Shown piece by piece: positions 1 to 5,890 of a stretch of DNA of 9,684 bases (position 1 is the first letter of the stretch; every line of letters starts with the position of its first letter). Position numbers and translations under genes: made by a program. The notes beneath the pieces are model-generated. The model did no database searches, was not told the origin of the DNA, and saw only the letters and a list, made by a program, of their open reading frames with translations. Source of the DNA: Anaerolineae bacterium (GTDB lineage: Bacteria > Chloroflexota > Anaerolineae > JAAYZQ01); the NCBI GenBank assembly GCA_016926595.1, contig JAFGOG010000465.1, positions 1 through 9,684 on the forward strand, written 5' to 3'.

Positions 1-365
1 AGGCCGCGCTCCTCGGCGATGAGATAGATCGACATGAATATGTCCAGCACCAGCGGCCTGCGCCGCCGCCGGGTCAGCAGTCGGGCCAGCAGCGTGTCCA
101 TCTGCCCTGGATAGCCCAGCACCATGACGTCGTAATCGCCCACCTGGCGGTAAGCGGCCAGCAACCGGCGATAGGTAGCCGCCAGCCTGAGCAGGAAGCC
201 CGGCCTGGCCCAGCCGCCGCTGGCGGCCTGTACCCGGTCTTCGATGCCGCTCCACAAGGGTACGTGGCAGGTGACCAGGTCCACGCCGTTGCGGCGCAGC
301 CCCTCCTGCACAATCTGGTTGCGCGAATAGCCGGCCCGGTAGGTGCCAAAGTAGCAGACGCGCAC
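1..365 (-). CDS. GT4-like glycosyltransferase, N-terminal part (3' end outside window)
   Basis: The reading frame is open from a GTG at 365-363 to the window edge (121 codons). A stop TAA lies in frame just upstream (371-369), so no earlier start is possible, and the next in-frame Met is deep inside the protein. An AGGTG at 379-375, overlapping the end of the preceding gene, is a reasonable ribosome-binding site. The protein opens with V-R-V-C-Y-F-G-T-Y, a beta-strand and glycine loop typical of the acceptor-side Rossmann domain of GT-B glycosyltransferases. It continues with RNQIVQEGLRRNGV, a W-S-G-I-E-D segment, and D-Y-D-V-M-V-L-G-Y-P-G before a basic RRRRR stretch and LVLDIFMSIYL. The donor-binding domain with the EX7E motif would lie to the left and is not visible. 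It is the last visible gene of the operon, 12 bp after the GT2 gene. The family call is good; sugar and acceptor are unknown. Confidence 0.82.
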   Translation of the reverse strand, partial: MRVCYFGTYRAGYSRNQIVQEGLRRNGVDLVTCHVPLWSGIEDRVQAASGGWARPGFLLRLAATYRRLLAAYRQVGDYDVMVLGYPGQMDTLLARLLTRRRRRPLVLDIFMSIYLIAEERG

Positions 366-377
366 CGGTTAATGCAC

Positions 378-1262
378 CTAACCTCGCCCTCGCTTGACGA
401 TCAGGTCGGCCAGCAGCCCAATCGCCCCCACCTGGATCGCCGTCAACACCAACATTAGAGTCACGCCCGGCACGTAGAAGCCTTGATAATAAATGATGTC
501 ACGGATTAGCTTGACTATACCGGTGAGCAGGAGCACAAGCGTGACCGGCAGGAACACCTTGAGCGGGTTAAAATACATCACCGCCCGGACGACCAACGAA
601 ATATAGTTGTAGGTGTCGGCGATAGGGTGAAAGCTTGATTTGCCCTTGCGTGGATAATAGTCGATCGGCAGCCACTTGACCGGATAACCGTCGCTCAGAA
701 AGGCGATCGTAATAGTGCTCACCCATGAGTGGGTAGTAGGCAGGATGCTCACGTACTTGAGCGCAATGTCGCGGCGAAAGACCTTTAGGCCGGAGTTCAG
801 ATCAGGGATATGGGTGGCGGTTAGGTAGGAGGCCAGTTGGCGGATGAACCACTTGGTCGGAGCGCGGAGCCAGCGAACAGTGCCGCTCTCCCGCCGCCTG
901 GCGCCGATAACCATACTGGATCCTCGCTGCACCTCGGCCACCATATCGGGGATGGCGTCGTGTGGATAGGTGCCGTCGGCGTCGATCATGACGATGATAT
1001 CACCTTGGGCCGCCTTGATGCCGGTAGTGCGGGCTGCGCCGGTGCCTCGGTTACAGGGGTGCTGCACCAGGACTATCCCCTCTCCCCTGAAGGGGATCTC
1101 CGTAAAACCCCGCACGATCTCGACGCTCCTGTCAGTGCAACCATCGTCCACCACCACGATCTCGTACGGCAGACCAATACCATCCATCGTGCGGCGCATG
1201 CCCTCCAGCTCGTCGGCAATGGCCGCCTCTTCGTTGTACATGGGGATAACGACACTGATCAT
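378..1262 (-). CDS. GT2 glycosyltransferase, polyprenyl-phosphate sugar synthase type, two C-terminal TM helices
   Basis: A 294-residue protein if read from the ATG at 1262-1260. GAGG at 1271-1268 sits 5 nt upstream; a GTG at 1268 would add two residues but has a poorer site. The fold is GT-A: MISVVIPMYNEE at the N-terminus, the nucleotide-binding VVVDDGCTD around residues 36-44, NRGTGAART around 71-79, and the metal-binding DAD at 94-96. DLNSGLK (154-160) and RKGKSS (205-210) match the DPM1/ArnC/GtrB-like branch, which moves a sugar from a nucleotide donor to polyprenyl phosphate at the cytoplasmic face. Two hydrophobic segments near 236-255 and 267-289 would anchor it, followed by a basic KRGRG tail. 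The usual DDGST is DDGCT here. Residues 54-62 (TEIPFRGEG) coincide with a palindromic repeat shared with another gene and may be an insertion. G+C of the C-terminal half (421-780) is about 53% by hand count, clearly below its neighbours. Family confident, sugar unknown. Confidence 0.9.
   Translation of the reverse strand: MISVVIPMYNEEAAIADELEGMRRTMDGIGLPYEIVVVDDGCTDRSVEIVRGFTEIPFRGEGIVLVQHPCNRGTGAARTTGIKAAQGDIIVMIDADGTYPHDAIPDMVAEVQRGSSMVIGARRRESGTVRWLRAPTKWFIRQLASYLTATHIPDLNSGLKVFRRDIALKYVSILPTTHSWVSTITIAFLSDGYPVKWLPIDYYPRKGKSSFHPIADTYNYISLVVRAVMYFNPLKVFLPVTLVLLLTGIVKLIRDIIYYQGFYVPGVTLMLVLTAIQVGAIGLLADLIVKRGRG
1077..1103. repeat. Intragenic palindromic repeat type 2, GT2 copy
   Basis: Twenty-four of 27 bp match 5212-5238; the core tcccctgaaggggat holds a cccct/agggg inverted repeat with a 2-nt centre. 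On the minus strand it encodes TEIPFRGEG, between two conserved strands of the GT2 nucleotide-binding domain. Confidence 0.68.
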
Positions 1263-1269
1263 AATCACC

Positions 1270-3279
1270 TCATTCTTGATCTAGGATGATCTCAAAGATC
1301 TGAACCTGTCCCTGTTGGTATATCGGCCGGTACAGCGTGCTGGCCCGCAGCCGTTCCACGTCGAGCAGAGGCCCTCCCTTCTCGCCGATGTACACGTGGC
1401 TCACCCCGCTCTGCCGCAGGAACTGCACCGTAGCCGGATCGTCGATCGCCGAGTCTTGCACCGCACGGACCAGATCGTTGACCCGGGTCACATAGTCCGG
1501 TTCGAAAGAGGCCTCGGTGGCATATGTGATCGGCGGTGCGGTGTTGGCGCGCCCGGCCAATAGAGGGATCCACCATCCAGCGTCAGACCCTGCTGCCAGG
1601 CTGCCGCCATAGGCGAAAAAAGAGTTCACCAGGAACCGGGCATTGGCTGGTGTATTGTCCCGAATCCAGGCCATGGCCTGTTCATCGGCCGGTGTAACCA
1701 GTTGAAAAGACGGATCGAAAGCGGCTGCTCGATCTCGCACTCCGACGAGCCCCACCAGTAGGATCGCAATCAGGGCAGCGCAGCCGGCCAGTCCCCCGAC
1801 GGGGATCGTCCGGGGCCTTCCCTTGCCTTGGCCCCAACGGGGCAGAAAAGCTACTGCCTCCCCTCCTAGGTACCCAACCAATATAGCGACCGGCAGATAG
1901 AGAGCGATGGCAATGGCAAAGTTGGTCATCAGTCCTGTGCCTGGCAACCCGATAAGATGGGGATTGGTCATCAAAAACACCAATCCGGCCCACAGCGTAA
2001 CCAGGAAAACCGGTCGCCGCCGCCAAAGGCTCAACAACGCGCCCAGGCCGGCCAGGACAAGGAGGAGATCGGACACATATTCGTTTACGTCGCCTACGGT
2101 GTTGTATTCAGCCACCCAAGACGCAGGCGTCTGGCGCTGGATGAAGCCGTTGGCAATGCTTGGCCAGTAGCCCTGTTCCAGATGCAACAGCCAGGGCACG
2201 GCCAGGGCCAGGCTCGCGCTGCCAACAAGGATCAGACGGGCAGCCGGCTCCAGCCACCCGTATGCCTGCGGCCGCCCCTGTTTTTGCCCAATCCACCGCT
2301 GGAATGTCCACAGACCCAGGTATAGCACCAGAAAGGCAACGGCCAGGGCTGCAACCCGGTAATGGGTCAAGACCAGGCCGGTAAGCATGACGATTGCCAG
2401 CGCCAGCCGTCGCCAATCCCAGCGCTGCTCCTCGACCGCCTCCAGCACAGTCCACAGCACCACCGGCAGGATAGCTTGCCCGGCCAGTTGGGTATAGCGC
2501 CCCCAGTTGACATAGAACATGGGCATAGGCGTCAACAGGCCGGCAACCAGCACCGCCAAGACACCAGCCCACCTATTCCCCCCGCACAGCCGCACGGTCA
2601 GGGGGTAGAGTGCCAGGGCGGCCAGGCCGTTCAGAAACTGACCGGCCAGAACCACCGTTCGGGGAGTTAGGTTGCCGGTCAGCCAGCCGGTAGCCCATTG
2701 GAACAGGGCCACATTGCTGTGAAAGCCAAAGTGGTAAGTGAAGGTCCGCAACGGCACGTATGGTTCCCACGACTGGAACAACCCACCGTTGTCCAGCATG
2801 AGCTGAGTGATCATGGTATGTTGGTACGAGTCACCCCAAGAGCCGACGTTGATGCCGCGCACCACCCACAGCCGCACGCCAAACACCAGCGCGATCACAG
2901 CCAACAGGGCTAGCAGCGGTAGATCGAGCCCTAGACTGCCCGGCCGGGGCGGCCACCACCTCCGATGGCGATGCTGCCACCAGGCCCACCACGCCGGTCC
3001 TCGACGCCACAGGATGACAACCACGCTCAGCGCCAGCCCGGCCAACACCACCCCTGTTCCAACTCTGAGCCCAACCAGGTAGAGGGACAGAAACCCGATT
3101 GGCACCAGAGCCAGCGTCACACCCGTCGCCAGGATCAGCCACGACGCAACATCAGGCCGGCGCTCCGCTGCCAAGCGCTCTGGCGGGAAGAGCAGGTTGA
3201 GCAACGCCCAGCCCGGCAGCAAAAAGACAAAAGGTACGACCAGGGTCGCCGCAGCCGTCCCCCATGTGATCTCGCCCAT
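1270..3279 (-). CDS. Large polytopic membrane protein, probable GT-C-type glycosyltransferase (DUF6541-like)
   Basis: A 669-residue protein from the ATG at 3279-3277, which overlaps the preceding stop as TGATG; a GTG at 3285 would add two residues (numbering below uses that longer form). I see about 12-13 hydrophobic segments between residues 9 and 517. A long extracytoplasmic-type loop after TM4 (about 142-210) holds GSWGDSYQH, with D152 and H156 placed where GT-C enzymes keep their catalytic acid. Further conserved-looking pieces are TYHFGFHS (184-190), YVNWGRYTQLAGQ (258-270) and THYR (307-310). The C-terminal 150 residues are soluble and begin with the AWIRDNTP pattern common in GT-C and related polytopic proteins. 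A loop at 94-116 is very rich in Trp, Arg and His. GT-C enzymes take sugar from a polyprenyl-phosphate donor outside the membrane, which fits the GT2 gene starting 7 bp downstream. Assignment to GT-C is inference from topology and motifs; a flippase-like or purely structural role is not excluded. Confidence 0.8.
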   Translation of the reverse strand: MGEITWGTAAATLVVPFVFLLPGWALLNLLFPPERLAAERRPDVASWLILATGVTLALVPIGFLSLYLVGLRVGTGVVLAGLALSVVVILWRRGPAWWAWWQHRHRRWWPPRPGSLGLDLPLLALLAVIALVFGVRLWVVRGINVGSWGDSYQHTMITQLMLDNGGLFQSWEPYVPLRTFTYHFGFHSNVALFQWATGWLTGNLTPRTVVLAGQFLNGLAALALYPLTVRLCGGNRWAGVLAVLVAGLLTPMPMFYVNWGRYTQLAGQAILPVVLWTVLEAVEEQRWDWRRLALAIVMLTGLVLTHYRVAALAVAFLVLYLGLWTFQRWIGQKQGRPQAYGWLEPAARLILVGSASLALAVPWLLHLEQGYWPSIANGFIQRQTPASWVAEYNTVGDVNEYVSDLLLVLAGLGALLSLWRRRPVFLVTLWAGLVFLMTNPHLIGLPGTGLMTNFAIAIALYLPVAILVGYLGGEAVAFLPRWGQGKGRPRTIPVGGLAGCAALIAILLVGLVGVRDRAAAFDPSFQLVTPADEQAMAWIRDNTPANARFLVNSFFAYGGSLAAGSDAGWWIPLLAGRANTAPPITYATEASFEPDYVTRVNDLVRAVQDSAIDDPATVQFLRQSGVSHVYIGEKGGPLLDVERLRASTLYRPIYQQGQVQIFEIILDQE

Positions 3280-4427
3280 CAGCACGCAGCCCTGTCCAAA
3301 ACGTCCAGCAGCCGCTCGGCCGTGCGCTCCCAGCGAAACTCAGCCGCTCGGGCCAGGCCCCGCGCCCGCAGATCGCGCCGCAGCGCCCCGTCAAACAGGA
3401 TCTGCGCCAGGCCCTCAGCCAGCGCCCCGACATCCATAGGGTCCACAGTCATAGCCGCATCACCCACCGCCTCTGGCAGAGAGGTCGTATTGGCCGCCAA
3501 CACCGGCGTGCCGCAGGCCATCGCCTCCAGCGGCGGCAGGCCAAACCCCTCGTAGAGGGACGGATAGACCAAAGCCTCGGCCTGCCGGTACAAAGCCGGC
3601 AGGTGGGCCGCCGGGACAAAGCCGATGAGCTGCACCCCAGCCTCCCGCGCCCGACGGATCAGATCGTCGCTGCCCCAGCGATCCAGGCCGGCCCAGGCCA
3701 GCGCCGGCAATGGCCAGCTCCCCTCACCTGTCAGCGCAGGCAGCCGCAGCCAGGCATCCAGCAGCCGCCCCAGGTTCTTGCGCGGATGGATGTTGCCCAC
3801 CGCCAGGACGTAGGGCCGCCGTACCCCCAGCGCCGCCAACGCCTGGTCGTCCCCCTCGGCGTCAGGGTGAAATTCGGCCCCAACGCCCGGATAGGCGACC
3901 GTCACCTTGTCCGCCGCGGCCGGGTAAAAGCGCGCGATCTCCCCCCGTGTGAACTCCGACAGGGCCAATACGACCTCGGCGCGGCGGATGGCCAGGCCGG
4001 TGAGCAGGCGCATGTAGGCGGCGATAGACAGGGGATAGTAGCCAGGGTGCGCCCGGAAGGACAGGTCGTGGATCAGGACCGCCGCGCGGCAGGGCGTGAC
4101 CGGCGGCAGGAAAAAGGTCGAGAGGTACCAATCGGGCCGCAGCCGGCGCAGGATGGCCGTCTGCTGCCACAGGAAGAAGGGCAGGCGGCGATAGGGGCCG
4201 GCGTCGATGAGACCCAAGCCGTCCCGGCAAGGGAGGCCGGGACGTTGCGGGCCGGCAGCCAGCCGCGCCAGGTCAACCCCCTCATGGGCCGCGATCAGGC
4301 TGACCCGCACAGCGGATCGGCCAGCTCGCCCGGTTGTCGAGGCCAGGCCGGCGATCAGGCCCAGGAGGTAGGACTCGTTCCCGCCCCGCGCGCGGCCCAG
4401 GTCGCTAGCGTTGATGACCAGGTGCAT
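3279..4427 (-). CDS. GT4 glycosyltransferase, mannosyltransferase-like (MtfB-type)
   Basis: A complete 382-residue GT-B enzyme, a normal length for the family. The N-terminal domain begins MHLVINASDLGRARGGNESY; the G-G-N-E pattern is the usual glycine loop near the acceptor site. IHDLSFRAHPGYYP (119-132) and LALSEFTRGEIARFYP (154-169) are typical of the mannosyltransferase-like GT4 branch. The donor domain starts with YVLAVGNIHPRKNLGRLLDAW (206-226) and has the EX7E motif as E293-GFGLPPL-E301, then ACGTPVLAANTTSLPEAVGDAA. It should be a cytoplasmic or membrane-associated retaining enzyme using a nucleotide sugar. The gene starts 23 bp inside the end of the previous GT4 gene and ends in TGATG with the membrane-protein gene, so translation is probably coupled on both sides. 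G+C is the highest in the window (about 73% in the part I counted). Residues 61-69 are encoded by one copy of the 25-bp palindromic repeat. The donor sugar cannot be settled from sequence. Confidence 0.92.
   Translation of the reverse strand: MHLVINASDLGRARGGNESYLLGLIAGLASTTGRAGRSAVRVSLIAAHEGVDLARLAAGPQRPGLPCRDGLGLIDAGPYRRLPFFLWQQTAILRRLRPDWYLSTFFLPPVTPCRAAVLIHDLSFRAHPGYYPLSIAAYMRLLTGLAIRRAEVVLALSEFTRGEIARFYPAAADKVTVAYPGVGAEFHPDAEGDDQALAALGVRRPYVLAVGNIHPRKNLGRLLDAWLRLPALTGEGSWPLPALAWAGLDRWGSDDLIRRAREAGVQLIGFVPAAHLPALYRQAEALVYPSLYEGFGLPPLEAMACGTPVLAANTTSLPEAVGDAAMTVDPMDVGALAEGLAQILFDGALRRDLRARGLARAAEFRWERTAERLLDVLDRAAC
4217..4246. repeat. Intragenic palindromic repeat type 1, copy A
   Basis: A 9-bp perfect inverted repeat (4220-4228 and 4236-4244) with a 7-nt loop, inside the GT4 gene 3279-4427. 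The 30 bp match copy B (8956-8985) at 25 positions, and 22 of 25 bp match copy C. All differences are transitions. It encodes residues 61-69 (QRPGLPCRD). Confidence 0.75.
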
Positions 4428-5739
4428 GGCCCGCCCCGTTCCCTTTGCGCCCGTTCAGATCGGCATCCGCCAGCTCCTGGTAGACCTCCACCAGGCCGCG
4501 ATAGATGCGATCCCAGGTGTAGCGAGCCTCGACCTTGGCCCGGCCTCGCCAGCCCATCGCCCGGCGCTGCCCCGGGTCGGCCAACAGCCCCTCAATCGCC
4601 GACGCCAGAGCTGCCTCGTCGCCGTAATCGACCAGCACGCCATCCTGACCATCGTCGATAACGTCTGGCACGCCGCCGGCCCGGCAGCCGATCACCGGCG
4701 CGCCATAGGCCCACGCTTCCAGGTAGACGATGCCGAACGAATCGACCCGCGACGGCATGGCGAAAAGGTCGGTGGCGGCGAGCATATCCTGCTTGAGCTG
4801 GCCGCTTACCACCCCCAGGCGGCGGGTCCGCAGCCGCTGCTCCTCCGGTATGCTTGAGTAGGCCCGCTCAAAGCTAGAAGGGGTCATAGGGCGGCCGGCG
4901 ATCACCACGTTGGCGTCGCTGCCCCTGCGCCACAGGCGCTGCATAGCCCGCAGCAGGTGGACGATCCCCTTGTCGTCGGTTAGGACCCCCATAAAAGTAA
5001 CAACCGGCCCGTCGATGCCATACTGCGCCCGAAAACGCGCCCCGTCGCCGCCTTGCGTTTCTTCCAGGTCGACGCCCATGCCCAGCCGGACGATCCGCTT
5101 CTGCGGTACGCCGAGGCCGGCCAGGATCTGCCCCTCGATGCCGGTTTGGACGATCACCCGGTCGGCGTCGCGCAGAGCGGCCACCTGGTGGGGCATGGTG
5201 TAAAAGCGCTGCACCTTTCCCCTGACGGGGATCTCCGTCGGTCCGCCCGCGTGGAGAAATGGGGTCGCCACAAACGGCAGACCATGCCGCCGCGCGTAAC
5301 GCCAGCCGGCGATCAACGGCCATTCGAGGGCGACGTTGACCCCGTGGACCAGGTCAAAGCCAGGCCGGATCTGCTCCAAGGTCTGCTCCAGGGCCGGCAC
5401 GCCCGGCATCAGCGGCGCCAGGCGGTCGAAAAGGGGCCGGGTGTTCACCGGCAGGCGGGCCAGGTCGGTTGCCAACCGGCGCAAGAGATAGAAACTCCAG
5501 GGTGAGACAGGCAGGTGACTCACCGGGCTGCGGATCACGCGCACGCCATCCTGTACCGTTTCTCGGTCAGGCAGGCGGGGCTGATGTGGATCCCAGAAAC
5601 CCTGCACGCTCGTAGCGTCGGTCGCCGCCACGACCACGTCGTGGCCATCGCGGGCCAACCGCTCGGACATGGCTCGTAGATAGGTCTCGGCGCCGCCCAC
5701 GAAAGGCCAGTAGGCGGCGTTCGTGTGCAAGATTCTCAT
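4405..5739 (-). CDS. GT4 glycosyltransferase
   Basis: I place the start at the ATG 5739-5737 (444 residues), not at the upstream in-frame codon at 5829. Family alignment begins at MRILHTNAAYWPFVGGAETY, the upstream extension would be encoded across a terminator hairpin and promoter, and its residues look non-native. The N-terminal domain shows the GGAE glycine loop (15-18) and a DGHDVVVAATDA strand. The donor domain has VVTFMGVLTDDKGIVHLLRAM (246-266) and DSFGIVYLEAWAYGAPVIG (333-351). The first acidic residue of EX7E is Asp333, paired with Glu341; this D-for-E swap also occurs in functional GT4 enzymes. Residues 168-175 (TEIPVRGK) come from a palindromic repeat shared with the GT2 gene. It is the first gene of the second transcription unit, with no clear Shine-Dalgarno before the ATG. 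The last 23 bp overlap the next GT4 gene. Substrates unknown. Confidence 0.92.
   Translation of the reverse strand: MRILHTNAAYWPFVGGAETYLRAMSERLARDGHDVVVAATDATSVQGFWDPHQPRLPDRETVQDGVRVIRSPVSHLPVSPWSFYLLRRLATDLARLPVNTRPLFDRLAPLMPGVPALEQTLEQIRPGFDLVHGVNVALEWPLIAGWRYARRHGLPFVATPFLHAGGPTEIPVRGKVQRFYTMPHQVAALRDADRVIVQTGIEGQILAGLGVPQKRIVRLGMGVDLEETQGGDGARFRAQYGIDGPVVTFMGVLTDDKGIVHLLRAMQRLWRRGSDANVVIAGRPMTPSSFERAYSSIPEEQRLRTRRLGVVSGQLKQDMLAATDLFAMPSRVDSFGIVYLEAWAYGAPVIGCRAGGVPDVIDDGQDGVLVDYGDEAALASAIEGLLADPGQRRAMGWRGRAKVEARYTWDRIYRGLVEVYQELADADLNGRKGNGAGHAPGHQR
5212..5238. repeat. Intragenic palindromic repeat type 2, GT4 copy
   Basis: This is the partner of 1077-1103, read in the same codon phase as TEIPVRGKV in a GT4 gene with an unrelated fold. 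One arm base has changed, leaving a 4-bp cccc/gggg palindrome. The 15-bp stretch at 1792-1806 in the membrane-protein gene matches its core at 14 positions and in the same phase (TIPVGG); I treat that one as a weak third candidate. Confidence 0.68.
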
Positions 5740-5749
5740 CGGCCCGGAC

Positions 5750-5778
5750 AGTTTACCCGACTCTCCGGCCTTTGTCAA
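5750..5778 (-). promoter_or_regulatory. Sigma70-type promoter for the GT4/GT-C/GT2 operon
   Basis: On the minus strand a perfect -35 box TTGACA (5778-5773) is followed by exactly 17 nt and a -10 box TAAACT (5755-5750), which keeps the most conserved first, second and last positions of TATAAT. The ATG at 5739 lies 10 nt after the -10 box, so transcription would begin within about 2-4 nt of the start codon. The placement after a terminator and before a five-gene operon is what a promoter here should have. Predicted from sequence only. Confidence 0.7.
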
Positions 5779-5800
5779 AGCACTCCAGGCGACTGGTACC

Positions 5801-5838
5801 AAAAAGACATCCGGTGTTTCGGAAAACACCGGATGTCT
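5801..5838 (-). terminator. Rho-independent terminator after the FG-GAP gene
   Basis: A perfect 15-bp inverted repeat (5805-5819 and 5824-5838, arm agacatccggtgttt on the plus strand) has a 4-nt loop and, read on the minus strand, runs straight into a T tract at 5805-5801. It lies 53 bp beyond the TAA of the FG-GAP gene. There is no T tract on the plus-strand side, so it acts for minus-strand transcription. It separates the two transcription units. Confidence 0.93.
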
Positions 5839-5854
5839 GGGAGAGCCAGCCCGA

Positions 5855-5870
5855 CGTTAGCAAGCTAACG
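5855..5870. other. Small inverted repeat between the FG-GAP stop codon and the terminator
   Basis: The sequence cgttagc-aa-gctaacg is a perfect 7-bp inverted repeat with a 2-nt centre; in RNA it would form a 6-bp stem with a 4-nt loop. It sits 20 bp past the stop codon and 16 bp before the main terminator hairpin. It has no T tract. It could stabilise the transcript end or be a protein-binding site; it may also be incidental. Confidence 0.45.
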
Positions 5871-5890
5871 GTTCTTCTGTAGGGGTAACT

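Noticed and set aside
3603..4661. Long open frame on the plus strand (352 codons)
   Set aside because: It lies antisense to two well-supported GT4 genes in very GC-rich DNA where stop codons are rare. Its translation is Pro/Arg/Gln-rich without any recognisable fold.
5740..5829. Extended N-terminus for the GT4 gene starting at 5829
   Set aside because: The extra 30 codons would cross half of the terminator hairpin and the whole promoter, and family homology begins at MRILHTN, encoded from 5739.
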